From RUG11247 sp050945995 (lineage in GTDB: Bacteria > Bacillota > Clostridia > Christensenellales > Aristaeellaceae): 17,586 nt of DNA. Numbering within the stretch: position 1 is the stretch's first letter; every line of letters begins with the position of its first letter. The DNA lies in the NCBI GenBank assembly GCA_050945995.1, contig JBMNUA010000025.1:1-17586 (forward strand), read 5' to 3'. The notes beneath the pieces were generated by a model. The model made no database searches. It had not been told where the DNA came from and saw only the letters and a list, made by a program, of their open reading frames with translations. The translations under genes and the position numbers were made by a program. This document shows positions 6,031 to 13,504 of this stretch, in pieces.

Positions 6031-7866
6031 TCAAAACAACATCAGCGACAATCGATACGTAAAAAGCGCGAACCCATAAGCGAATAGCAGCTGCAACACC
6101 GCCGCGCGGGCGAGCCAGCGCGGCGCGCCCAATTCCCGGCGCATCGCGGCGAGCGCGGAGATGCACGGGGTGTACAAAAGCGTGAACACCAGAAACGAGA
6201 CGGCGCTCGCCTTCGTAAAATGCGCGCCCAATGACGCGGCGAGCGCGCCCGCGTCGGGTGCGGCGTAGATCACCTGCATCGTCGATACGACCGCCTCTTT
6301 CGCGACCATCCCCGCGAGCAAAGAGACGCATTTCGCCGCGTCGCCAAAGCCCAGCGGGCGGAAAAACGGGCTGATCGCCGCGCCCAGCGCGCCGAGCATC
6401 GATTCGGATACCTCGCCCGTCATCCGCATCGCCGGCGTGAACGCGCGCAGAAACCAGATCAATACGCTCATCGCGAAGATCACCGTGCCCGCGCGCTGCA
6501 TGAAATCGCGCGCGCGGTCGGAGAGCCTGCGCGCGACGCTGCGCAAGGTCGGCATGCGGTATTCGGGCAGCTCCATCACAAACGGAGACGCCCCCTCCCG
6601 GAAATACAGCCGCTTGATCAGTGCGCCGCACAGCGCCATCGCAAATATCCCGAGCGCGTACAGCCCGAGCACCGCCCACGCGCCGGTCGTTGGGAAAAGC
6701 GCGGCGACGAACAGCGCGTAGATCGGCAATTTCGCCCCGCAGGACATAAAGGGCGTGAGCATGATCGTCATGCGCTTGTCGCGCTCGTTTTCCACGCCCC
6801 GCGCGGCGAGCACCGCAGTCGTGGTGCAGCCAAAGCCCATCAACATCGGGATGAACGAGCGCCCCGAGAGCCCCAGCTTTTGAAGCAGCCGATCGGTCAT
6901 GAACGCCGCGCGCGCCATATAGCCGCTGTCCTCGAGGACGGAAAGGCATAAAAACAACAGCAGGATCTGCGGGAGGAACGCGAGCACGCCGCCCACGCCC
7001 GCGATCACGCCCTCGATGGCGACGGAGCGCGCCCACGCGGGCGAGCCCCACGCGTGAAACAGCCGCGCCGCGCCCGTGCCCGCCAGCGCGATCACCCGCT
7101 CCATGAGCGTGCGCAGCGCAGCCCCAGGCGCGCCGAAGGTGAATAAAAACATCGCCGCCAGAAACAGCGCGAAGATCGGGAACGCGAGGTAGGGGTTTAG
7201 CACGAATTTGTCGATGGCGTCTGACGCGGTGCGCTTGTACGCGCCGCGCGGGAAGCGCGCGCGGGCGAGCGCGGATTCGATGAAATCATAGCGCGCCTTC
7301 GCCTGCGCGGTGAACGCGTCCAGCCCCGGCGCGCGCGCATCGCGGTATCGCGGCTGTTTGCCCGCGGGCACGCCGCCGCGCGCGACCGCCGCCACCTGCG
7401 CCATCAGCGCGTCCAGCCCCTCCCCCTTGCGCGCGGATATCGGCACGACGGGCGCGCCCAGCGCGGCGGCGAGGGCGGCGATATCCGGCGAGATGCGCCG
7501 CTTTCGCAGCTCATCCATCAGATTGAGTGCGATCACCACCTTCACGCCGCGCTCAAGCAGTTGCAAGGTGAGATACAGGTTTCGCTCCAGCCCCGTCGCA
7601 TCGACGATATTGAGCACCACATCCGCGCCCCCGCCGTCGATCGCCTCGCGCGCGATGCCCTCCTCGATCGAGTAGGGCGTCAGCGAGTAAACGCCCGGCA
7701 GATCGATCAGTTCGATCACATCATCGCCGCGCTTGAGCGTGGCCTCCTTTTTTTCCACGGTGACCCCCGGCCAGTTGCCGACGCGCTGGTTCGCGCCCGT
7801 GAGCGCGTTAAACAGCGTGGTTTTCCCGCAATTCGGGTTGCCCGCAAGGCACACGGCGTAGTTCAT
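6031..7866 (-). CDS. feoB: ferrous iron transport protein B
   Basis: FeoB is the Fe(II) permease of the cytoplasmic membrane with an N-terminal G-protein domain. The 611 residues are at the short end of the family. The G domain shows GNPNCGKT (9-16, G1), T36 (G2), DLPG (55-58, G3), NLMD (115-118, G4) and SAR (144-146, G5). From about residue 250 repeated hydrophobic segments form the transport domain; GRSFIPMLMGFGC and TPFMSCGAKLPIY are the two gate motifs with their conserved cysteines. The first reads GCTTTA where GCNVPA is common. The start at 7866 overlaps the feoA stop as ATGA. The long upstream frame to 8382 is only the antisense of the kinase gene. Confidence 0.97.
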   Translation of the reverse strand: MNYAVCLAGNPNCGKTTLFNALTGANQRVGNWPGVTVEKKEATLKRGDDVIELIDLPGVYSLTPYSIEEGIAREAIDGGGADVVLNIVDATGLERNLYLTLQLLERGVKVVIALNLMDELRKRRISPDIAALAAALGAPVVPISARKGEGLDALMAQVAAVARGGVPAGKQPRYRDARAPGLDAFTAQAKARYDFIESALARARFPRGAYKRTASDAIDKFVLNPYLAFPIFALFLAAMFLFTFGAPGAALRTLMERVIALAGTGAARLFHAWGSPAWARSVAIEGVIAGVGGVLAFLPQILLLFLCLSVLEDSGYMARAAFMTDRLLQKLGLSGRSFIPMLMGFGCTTTAVLAARGVENERDKRMTIMLTPFMSCGAKLPIYALFVAALFPTTGAWAVLGLYALGIFAMALCGALIKRLYFREGASPFVMELPEYRMPTLRSVARRLSDRARDFMQRAGTVIFAMSVLIWFLRAFTPAMRMTGEVSESMLGALGAAISPFFRPLGFGDAAKCVSLLAGMVAKEAVVSTMQVIYAAPDAGALAASLGAHFTKASAVSFLVFTLLYTPCISALAAMRRELGAPRWLARAAVLQLLFAYGFALFTYRLSLMLF

Positions 7867-8090
7867 ACATCCCGCTCCACATCGATCTGCGCGGCGTCGC
7901 GCCGGCGCAGCGTCACCGCGCAGCCGCGCAGCGCAATCTGCATCGGGTCGCCCAGCGGCGCACGGCGGATCACCTGAACGTGCGCGCCGGGCGTCGCGCC
8001 CATCTCCACGAGCCGCCGCAGCGCGGGGTTTACAGGCGCGATGCGGCGGATCACCCCGCCGCGGCATTGATCGAGCGGCAAAACCGCCAT
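7863..8090 (-). CDS. feoA: ferrous iron transport protein A (SH3-like)
   Basis: FeoA is a small cytoplasmic SH3-fold partner of FeoB needed for Fe(II) uptake. The 75-residue product has the family pattern: MAVLPLDQCRGGVIRRI at the start, RRLVEMGATPGAHVQV in the middle (the RLxxMGxxPG motif), and DPMQIALRGCAVTLRR near the end. The ATG at 8090 follows GGGAGGG by about 7 nt; longer frames upstream are antisense to the kinase gene. Its stop overlaps the feoB start by 4 nt, so the two are translationally coupled. It is divergent from the kinase gene; the 74-bp gap contains the perfect palindrome TTTGCGCAAA (8115-8124), whose role is unknown. Confidence 0.95.
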   Translation of the reverse strand: MAVLPLDQCRGGVIRRIAPVNPALRRLVEMGATPGAHVQVIRRAPLGDPMQIALRGCAVTLRRRDAAQIDVERDV

Positions 8091-8114
8091 ATGAAGCCCT
8101 CCCAACCGTAAAAT

Positions 8115-8124
8115 TTTGCGCAAA
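8115..8124. promoter_or_regulatory. 10-bp palindrome in the feoA / kinase divergent gap
   Basis: TTTGCGCAAA is a perfect inverted repeat located 24 nt upstream of the feoA start and 40 nt upstream of the kinase start. It does not resemble a Fur or DtxR box that I know. It may be an operator or chance. Confidence 0.25.
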
Positions 8125-8150
8125 TCGCTGCTCGCGCGGCGCACATGCGG

Positions 8151-8156
8151 TATAAT
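8151..8156 (+). promoter_or_regulatory. -10 box of the kinase-mnmG-rsmG transcript
   Basis: A perfect TATAAT lies only 8 nt before the ATG at 8165. No good -35 box is found at 16-18 nt upstream. If used, the transcript starts at or within 1-2 nt of the start codon and is essentially leaderless; only GGGG stands where a ribosome binding site would be. Confidence 0.5.
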
Positions 8157-8164
8157 GGGGAACG

Positions 8165-9064
8165 ATGGATATTGTGACATTGACATTGAACCCCTGCATC
8201 GATCGCACGCTGTGGGTGGAATCGTACGGCGCGCCCCCCGCGCGCACGCAGGTGCAGACGGGCGGTAAGGGCGTAAACGTCGCGCGTGTGCTCGGGAACC
8301 TCGGCATCCGCGCCGCGGCGGTTTGTCCCCTCGGCGGGGAGACGGGCGAGCAGTTTGCCGCCCATGCAAAGGGCGAGGGCATCGCGCTTTATCCCGTCGC
8401 CGTCGGCGCGCCCACCCGCGTGATCGACACCCATGCGCGCATCGGCGACATGGATCAGCGCGTGACATACGCGCGCGGCGGCGCGCTCACAGAAAGCGAG
8501 CTCGATGCCATCGAGGCGCGGCTGTTTGCATGCCTCCCCGGAGCGCGCGCGCTTGCGATCTGCGGCTCGGCGAGCACAGGCGAGGCGGCGGCGCGCATCC
8601 CGGGCATCATCGAGCGCGCGCGGACGATGGGCGTTGCGACCCTGCTCGACGCGAACGGCGATGCGCTGCGCGCGGGGCTTGCGGCAAAGCCCGACATCGT
8701 AAAACCGAATCAGGCGGAGCTGTTCTGGGCGACGGGCATCGAGGATGATATCGCCCGCGCGGCGGCGCAGCTGATCCAATCGGGCATCCCGGCGGTGCTC
8801 GCGTCCATGGGCAAAGCGGGCTGCGCGTACATCGCGGGCGATATAGAGATTTATTGCCCCGCGCCGAAGGTCGATGCGGTCAACCCCGTCGGCTCGGGCG
8901 ACAGCTTTGTCGCGGGCTTTCTGTACGCCTCGCTCAAGGGATATGCCCTGGAGACATCGCTTATGATCGCCTGCGCGGCGGGCGCAGCGAACGCGGCGGT
9001 ATTCCCCGCGGCACGGATGACAAAAAATGAGATCGAAGCGCTGCTCGGCTGGGCGCTTTTATGA
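8165..9064 (+). CDS. PfkB-family sugar phosphate kinase (1-phosphofructokinase / FruK-LacC type)
   Basis: Probably phosphorylates fructose-1-phosphate or tagatose-6-phosphate with ATP to the 1,6-bisphosphate, feeding glycolysis. The 299 residues match the family length. LTLNPCIDRT (7-15) and TGGKGVNVARVLGNLG (32-47) are the substrate-binding N-terminal motifs of the FruK/LacC branch; VKPNQAEL (179-186) follows; NPVGSGDSFVAGFL (240-253) is the C-terminal PfkB signature with the catalytic base D246 (S244 replaces the usual Ala). No fructose PTS gene or FruR lies beside it, so the substrate stays open. It leads a tight group with mnmG (16-nt gap) and rsmG, an unusual partner for those genes. Confidence 0.88.
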   Translation: MDIVTLTLNPCIDRTLWVESYGAPPARTQVQTGGKGVNVARVLGNLGIRAAAVCPLGGETGEQFAAHAKGEGIALYPVAVGAPTRVIDTHARIGDMDQRVTYARGGALTESELDAIEARLFACLPGARALAICGSASTGEAAARIPGIIERARTMGVATLLDANGDALRAGLAAKPDIVKPNQAELFWATGIEDDIARAAAQLIQSGIPAVLASMGKAGCAYIAGDIEIYCPAPKVDAVNPVGSGDSFVAGFLYASLKGYALETSLMIACAAGAANAAVFPAARMTKNEIEALLGWALL

Positions 9065-9080
9065 AGATATGGTGAGTGGG

Positions 9081-10883
9081 ATGGAGCGATACGACGTGGT
9101 GGTGATCGGCGCGGGGCACGCGGGCTGCGAGGCGGCGCTCGCGTGCGCGCGCATGGGACACCAAACGCTTTTGATGACCATGAATTTAGACGCGCTGGCG
9201 CTGATGCCCTGCAACCCGTCCGTGGGCGGCACGGGCAAGGGGCACTTGGTGCGCGAGGTTGACGCGCTCGGCGGCGAGATGGGGCGCGCGGCGGACGACG
9301 CGTTCATACAATCGCGGATGCTCAACACCGCGAAAGGTCCGGCGGTTCATTCCCTGCGCGCGCAGGCGGACAAGCGCGCCTACCAGCTGCGGATGCGAAA
9401 AGCGATTGACGATTGCGAAAATCTGCGCCTGACGCAGGCGGAGGTGCGCGAGATCATCGTAGATAACGGGCGCGTGACGGGCGTAGTGACGACGACGGGC
9501 GGGCGCTTGGCGTGCCGCGCGGCGATCCTATGCTCCGGCGTGTACCTAAACAGCCGCATCATCATCGGCGAATGCGCGTGGGACGGCGGACCGCAAGGTT
9601 TGGTCGCCGCCAATCAGCTGACGAAAAACCTGATCGACCTCGGCTTTTCGATGCGCCGGTTCAAAACGGGCACGCCCGCGCGCATCGACGGGCGCACCGT
9701 CGATTTTGCGAAGATGACGCCGCAGCCGGGCGACGAGCCCGTGATCCCCTTTTCCTACCTGACAGACCCCGCGCGCCTGAAAAACCGCGCGCTGTGCTAC
9801 ATGACATACACCACGCAACAGACGCACGCCATTATCCGCGAAAACCTGCACCGCGCACCCATGTACGCCGGCGGCATCCACGGCACGGGCGCGCGCTACT
9901 GCCCGTCGATTGAGGACAAGATCGTTCGCTTTGCGGACAAGGATCGGCACACGATCTTCCTCGAGCCGGAGGGGCTTGACAATATCGAATGGTATGTGCA
10001 GGGGCTTTCGACCTCCATGCCGGAGGATGTGCAGCGCGCGATCTACAAAAGCGTTCCGGGGCTCGAGCGAGCGGAGATCCTGCGGCTCGCCTACGCCATC
10101 GAATACGACTGCATCGACCCCACGCACCTGAATCTGTCCTTGGGCGCGAAACACATCGAGGGGTTGTACCTCGCCGGGCAGATCAACGGCACATCCGGCT
10201 ACGAGGAGGCGGCGGCGCAGGGCGTATACGCGGGGATCAACGCATCGCTCTATCTGAGGGGCGATGCGCCGATGCTGATCGGGCGCTCGGACGGTTACAT
10301 CGGCGTGATGGTGGACGATTTGGTGACCAAGGGCACGGACGAGCCGTACCGCATGATGACCTCGCGCGCCGAGTACCGGCTGCTGCTGCGGCAGGACAAC
10401 GCGGATTTTCGGCTGACGGAGCGCGGCTACCGCGCGGGGCTTGCGACGAAGGCGCGCTACGACGCGGCGATGCGGCGCAGGGCGGAGACCGACCGCGCGA
10501 TCCGCACGCTCGAGGAGATGCGCGTGGCGGAAAAACTCAAGCGACCGGAGCGGACATATGACGATCTGATCGCCGAGAACCCGGAATTGCCCGCGCTCGA
10601 TCACCGGGCGAAGCGGCAGGTCGAGGTCGAGATCAAATACGAGGGCTACATCCGCCGCCAACGCGCCGAGGAGAAGAAGTTTCGGCGCATGGAGGGGATG
10701 GCGATCCCGCCGGAGATCGATTATATGAACATGGCGGGGCTGCGCATCGAGGCGCGCCAGAAGCTCGACCGCGCGCGCCCGGCGTCGCTCGGGCAGGCGT
10801 CGCGCATCCCGGGCGTGTCGCCCGGCGACATCAGCGTAATTATGATTCGGCTTTCAAAAGGTGGGAGGGAGCGGCATGCGTAA
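9081..10883 (+). CDS. mnmG: tRNA uridine-5-carboxymethylaminomethyl modification enzyme MnmG (GidA)
   Basis: MnmG, an FAD enzyme, works with MnmE to put carboxymethylaminomethyl or aminomethyl groups on wobble uridine 34 of certain tRNAs. The 600 residues compare with about 620-630 for the family. VVVIGAGHAGCEAAL (6-20) is the FAD-binding Rossmann motif, followed by the family hallmark NPSVGGTGKGHLVREVDALG (45-64); GLYLAGQINGTSGYEEAAAQ is the second signature, in the latter half. The C-terminal helical domain ends SLGQASRIPGVSPGDIS. The ATG at 9081 fits the family N terminus; GTG/ATG choices at 9069 or earlier would add unmatched residues. mnmE is not in the window. Its stop overlaps the rsmG start by 8 nt. 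Confidence 0.97.
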   Translation: MERYDVVVIGAGHAGCEAALACARMGHQTLLMTMNLDALALMPCNPSVGGTGKGHLVREVDALGGEMGRAADDAFIQSRMLNTAKGPAVHSLRAQADKRAYQLRMRKAIDDCENLRLTQAEVREIIVDNGRVTGVVTTTGGRLACRAAILCSGVYLNSRIIIGECAWDGGPQGLVAANQLTKNLIDLGFSMRRFKTGTPARIDGRTVDFAKMTPQPGDEPVIPFSYLTDPARLKNRALCYMTYTTQQTHAIIRENLHRAPMYAGGIHGTGARYCPSIEDKIVRFADKDRHTIFLEPEGLDNIEWYVQGLSTSMPEDVQRAIYKSVPGLERAEILRLAYAIEYDCIDPTHLNLSLGAKHIEGLYLAGQINGTSGYEEAAAQGVYAGINASLYLRGDAPMLIGRSDGYIGVMVDDLVTKGTDEPYRMMTSRAEYRLLLRQDNADFRLTERGYRAGLATKARYDAAMRRRAETDRAIRTLEEMRVAEKLKRPERTYDDLIAENPELPALDHRAKRQVEVEIKYEGYIRRQRAEEKKFRRMEGMAIPPEIDYMNMAGLRIEARQKLDRARPASLGQASRIPGVSPGDISVIMIRLSKGGRERHA

Positions 10884-11586
10884 AATGATCATCGAGCGCG
10901 CGGCGGCGATGGGCATCGACATGTCCGCCGATCAGGCGGCGAAGTTTGAACAGTTCCATGAGATGCTCGTTTTGGCGAACGCGCGCATGAACCTCACCCG
11001 CGTGCCGGACGACCGCGACGAGGCGATCGACCGCAATTACCTCGATTCCATCGCGCCGCTCGCGCACGGGCTGCCCGCGGGCGCGCGCTCGCTGATCGAC
11101 ATCGGCGCGGGCGCGGGTTTTCCGGGGATACCGCTTGCGATCATGCGCCCGGACATCGAAATTACGCTGCTCGATTCGCTCGGCAAGCGCGTGGCGTTCA
11201 TGCGCGAGGCGATCCAAACCCTCGGGCTGAACGCGCGCGCGGAGCATCTGCGCGCGGAGGACGCGGGGCGCAAGCCGGGTATGCGCGAGGGGTACGACAT
11301 CGCCGTCGCGCGCGCGGTCGCGCGCATCCGCGTGCTTGCGGAGCTCGCGCTGCCGCTTGTGCGCGTCGGCGGGGCGATGATCGCCTACAAAGGGCCCGCG
11401 TGGACAGAGGAGCTGGAGGAGGCGCAAAACGCCATCCGGATTCTGGGCGGGCGGTTCGAGCGCGCCGCGCCCGCGCCGATCCCCGGGCGCGACTGGGCGC
11501 ACACGCTGATTGATATAAAAAAGCAGTCGCCCACCCCGCACGCATACCCGCGGCGCGCCGGAATTCCTGAAAAAAAGCCAATTTAG
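10876..11586 (+). CDS. rsmG: 16S rRNA (guanine-527-N7)-methyltransferase
   Basis: RsmG (GidB) methylates N7 of G527 in 16S rRNA using SAM; its loss gives low-level streptomycin resistance in many bacteria. The 236-residue protein is of standard length. MNLTRV (38-43) and NYLDSI (54-59) are family blocks, and SLIDIGAGAGFPGIPLAI (72-89) is the SAM-binding motif. VARAVARIRVLAELALPLV in the middle also fits. The ATG at 10876 has GGAGGG 6 nt upstream and overlaps the mnmG stop, showing coupling. The mnmG-rsmG order is classic; the parAB/noc genes that often follow are absent here. Confidence 0.97.
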   Translation: MRKMIIERAAAMGIDMSADQAAKFEQFHEMLVLANARMNLTRVPDDRDEAIDRNYLDSIAPLAHGLPAGARSLIDIGAGAGFPGIPLAIMRPDIEITLLDSLGKRVAFMREAIQTLGLNARAEHLRAEDAGRKPGMREGYDIAVARAVARIRVLAELALPLVRVGGAMIAYKGPAWTEELEEAQNAIRILGGRFERAAPAPIPGRDWAHTLIDIKKQSPTPHAYPRRAGIPEKKPI

Positions 11587-11595
11587 CCCAATTTC

Positions 11596-11617
11596 TGTCA
11601 CATCAATGTGTCATAAT
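11596..11617 (+). promoter_or_regulatory. palindrome overlapping an extended -10 box, upstream of the lipoprotein gene
   Basis: TGTCACAT (11596-11603) and ATGTGTCA (11606-11613) are inverted arms matching at 7 of 8 positions around a 2-nt centre. TGT-CATAAT (11609-11617) reads as an extended -10 element overlapping the right arm. This could be a repressor-controlled start of a 119-nt leader, or only a coincidence in AT-rich DNA. Confidence 0.35.
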
Positions 11618-11628
11618 AGGGTCTGTAA

Positions 11629-11699
11629 GGTAATAATTAGATTGTTTTCAAATTCTTATCAAAAAACAGGTAATAAATAACCCTTACTCGAGATATACT
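11629..11699 (+). promoter_or_regulatory. AT-rich upstream region of the lipoprotein gene with a possible -10 box
   Basis: GGTAATAA occurs twice, at 11629-11636 and 11669-11676, 40 bp apart (about four helical turns). TATACT (11694-11699) could be a -10 box giving a 37-nt leader, but no clear -35 lies 16-18 nt upstream, which suggests an activator or another sigma factor if it is used. The 156-bp gap 11587-11742 holds no gene. Confidence 0.3.
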
Positions 11700-11742
11700 A
11701 CGTCATGTCATTAAGGGCATACGCCCAAAGGAGGTTCTCACT

Positions 11743-11961
11743 ATGAAGAAGGCTTTGATATTGGTTCTTTCGCTTATGATGGTCGCCGTTTTTGCAGTCA
11801 GCTGCACCGCTAAGGACACGCCGGAAGTCACCGCCGCGCCCACCGTGGAAGCCGCGACCGACGCAACGGACGAGCCCGCCGTGACCGCCGAGGCCACCGA
11901 GGATGTGCCCGCCGAGACCGAAGGCGACGAGGGCACTGCCGACGAGACGACCGAAGGCTAA
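11743..11961 (+). CDS. small acidic, low-complexity lipoprotein
   Basis: Function unknown. The 72-residue protein starts with a classic lipoprotein signal: MKKALILVLSLMMVAVFAVS, then C21 (lipobox AVSC) as the predicted diacylglycerol-modified residue. The mature chain of about 52 residues is almost only Thr, Ala, Glu, Asp, Val, Pro and Gly (for example AAPTVEAATDATDEPAVTAE), strongly acidic and surely disordered, so it could serve as a surface spacer or charge layer. It is complete, with an ideal AAAGGAGGT 7 nt before the ATG, and ends at a strong terminator, so it is monocistronic. Its ribosome binding site and signal suggest a well-expressed gene. No family recognised. Confidence 0.88.
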   Translation: MKKALILVLSLMMVAVFAVSCTAKDTPEVTAAPTVEAATDATDEPAVTAEATEDVPAETEGDEGTADETTEG

Positions 11962-12013
11962 ACCCACGGACGCGCCATTGGCGCGGCATCATCCAAACAG
12001 CAAGTTGTACACA

Positions 12014-12060
12014 TAAAAAAGCCCCGTCGCTGAACTTAGCGATCGGGCTTTTGTGTTTTA
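12014..12060. terminator. strong bidirectional terminator
   Basis: AAAAGCCC (12017-12024) to GGGCTTTT (12045-12052) forms a 15-bp stem with two internal mismatches and loop GAACTT. A-runs upstream and T-runs downstream make it usable from both sides: for the lipoprotein gene (plus) and the response regulator (minus). Confidence 0.85.
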
Positions 12061-12068
12061 TCCGCATC

Positions 12069-12752
12069 TCAATCCGCGAAGCGCACCGCCTTGTAGCCGA
12101 GCCCGCGCACCGTGACGATTTCAAAATCGCCGTTTTCGCGAAACCGCTCGCGCAGGCGATTGATGTGCACGTCCACCGTGCGCTCGTCGGTTTCCGTCTC
12201 CATATCCCAAATTTCGTCCATCAATTGGCGGCGGGTGAAAATCTTATTCGGGTACGAAAGCAGTTTATAGATGAGCAGAAATTCCTTGCGCGGCAGCTCC
12301 GCGATGAAGCCGTCGCGGCTGACGGAGAACGAATCGTAGTCCAGAAGCGTGCCGCCGACGATGAGCCGCCGCTCGTTGACAATGCGCGAGCGGCGAAGGA
12401 GCGCGCCGATGCGCAGGATCATCTCCTCCTCGTCCACGGGCTTGACCATATAATCGTCCGTGCCGATCAGAAAGCCCTTGCGCTTGTCCGCCGGGGTCTC
12501 CTTCGCGGTGACCATCAAAATCGGGATATCGCGCAACGCGCCGTTCTCACGCAGGATTTCGGTGAGCGTGTAGCCGTCCATGCGCGGCATCATGATGTCG
12601 ATGAGCATCAGATCGATGTGCTTTTTATCGAGGATCTCGAGCGCTTCCACGCCGTCCTTCGCCGTCACAGGCTCGTAGCCATGCTGATCGAGCACCGCCG
12701 CCATGAGCTTGCGCGTATTCGGATCGTCCTCCGCCACCAGCACGCGAAACAT
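12069..12752 (-). CDS. OmpR/PhoB-family response regulator, apparently orphan
   Basis: A two-component DNA-binding regulator. The 227 residues comprise a receiver (about 1-120) with acidic pocket EDD (8-10), phospho-acceptor D52 in LIDIMMPRMDG, T82 in LMVTAKE and the conserved Lys in DDYMVKPVD near residue 100, and a winged-helix DNA-binding domain (about 130-225) with RKEFLLIYKLL, FTRRQLMDEIW and RTVDVHINRLRERF. The ATG at 12752 follows GGTGGTG; the ATG at 12767 has no ribosome binding site. No histidine kinase adjoins it: upstream is the divergent aldolase operon, downstream the terminator. It could control the divergent operon, which shares its promoter region, but this is only positional inference. 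Confidence 0.93.
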   Translation of the reverse strand: MFRVLVAEDDPNTRKLMAAVLDQHGYEPVTAKDGVEALEILDKKHIDLMLIDIMMPRMDGYTLTEILRENGALRDIPILMVTAKETPADKRKGFLIGTDDYMVKPVDEEEMILRIGALLRRSRIVNERRLIVGGTLLDYDSFSVSRDGFIAELPRKEFLLIYKLLSYPNKIFTRRQLMDEIWDMETETDERTVDVHINRLRERFRENGDFEIVTVRGLGYKAVRFAD

Positions 12753-12786
12753 CGCACCACCATCCATCCATTTGTTGTTTGATGTT

Positions 12787-12815
12787 ATTCTAACACAGCC
12801 CATTTGCCCTGTAAA
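12787..12815 (-). promoter_or_regulatory. promoter for the response regulator gene
   Basis: On the minus strand: TTTACA (12810-12815), 17-nt spacer, TAGAAT (12787-12792). Leader of about 28-30 nt to the ATG at 12752. Confidence 0.65.
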
Positions 12816-12829
12816 GGTTCGCCATGTTG

Positions 12830-12838
12830 TGCTATAAT
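12830..12838 (+). promoter_or_regulatory. extended -10 promoter for the aldolase-kinase operon
   Basis: TGC-TATAAT (12830-12838) is a perfect extended -10 element. The -35 position (12810-12815, TGTAAA) is poor and coincides with the -35 of the divergent response-regulator promoter. The leader is about 15 nt, with GGAGGTG (12847-12853) before ATG 12860. Confidence 0.7.
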
Positions 12839-12859
12839 ATGGCTACGGAGGTGCATGGG

Positions 12860-13504
12860 ATGGATACGGTGATGGCGAGGGTTCGGAAGGAAAAGATCAT
12901 TGCGATCGTGCGCGGGCTCGAGCGCGAATATATGCTCCCGCTCGCAAGCGCGCTGGTGGCGGGCGGGATCACGCTGATCGAGGTGACGTTTGATCAATCG
13001 TCGCCCGCGTCGTGGCAGGACACGCAGGCGGCGATCCGCGCGCTGAACACCGAGTTTGGCGGCAAGGTGATCGCGGGCGCGGGCACGGTGATGACGATCG
13101 GTCAGGTGAACTTGGCGCACGAGGCGGGCGCGCGGTATGTGGTGTCCCCCACGGTGGAGGCGGTGGTGATCCGGGAGACGAAGCGGCTGGGCATGGCGTC
13201 GTTCCCCGGCGCGCTCACGCCCACCGAATGCGTGCTCGCCAACCGCGCGGGCGCGGACGCGGTGAAACTGTTCCCGGCGAGCACGCTCAGCCCGGCGTAC
13301 TTAAAGGCGATCCGCGCGCCGCTCTCGGACATCGATTTTCTCGCGGTCGGCGGCGTGGACGAGAAGAACGCGGCGGATTTCATCGCGGCGGGGGCGATCG
13401 GCGTGGGCATCGGCGGCTCGCTCGTCAACCGGGCGTGGATCGAGCGCGGCGAATTTGACAAGATCACGGCGCTTGCCAGGCAGTGCAGAAAGGCGGTGGG
13501 ATAA
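12860..13504 (+). CDS. KDPG/KHG-type aldolase, first paralogue
   Basis: A class I aldolase of the KDPG/KHG family, splitting a 2-keto-3-deoxy-6-phospho sugar acid to pyruvate and glyceraldehyde-3-phosphate or a related reaction. The 214-residue protein is of family length. E41 (LIEVTFD) and the Schiff-base lysine K136 (AVKLFPAS) are present, as are GAGTVMT and PGALTPTE. The arginine normally four residues after the Glu (R49 in the E. coli enzyme) is D45 here, so the substrate may differ from KDPG, for instance KDPGal. The ATG at 12860 follows GGAGGTG by 6 nt. It is first in an operon; its stop TAA overlaps the kinase ATG (TAATG). The name eda is not assigned because of the changed active site. 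Confidence 0.88.
   Translation: MDTVMARVRKEKIIAIVRGLEREYMLPLASALVAGGITLIEVTFDQSSPASWQDTQAAIRALNTEFGGKVIAGAGTVMTIGQVNLAHEAGARYVVSPTVEAVVIRETKRLGMASFPGALTPTECVLANRAGADAVKLFPASTLSPAYLKAIRAPLSDIDFLAVGGVDEKNAADFIAAGAIGVGIGGSLVNRAWIERGEFDKITALARQCRKAVG

Noticed and set aside
7867..8382. Upstream extension of feoB by 172 codons
   Set aside because: The extension runs antisense to the kinase gene and through feoA; the ATG at 7866 overlaps the feoA stop and gives the standard FeoB N terminus.
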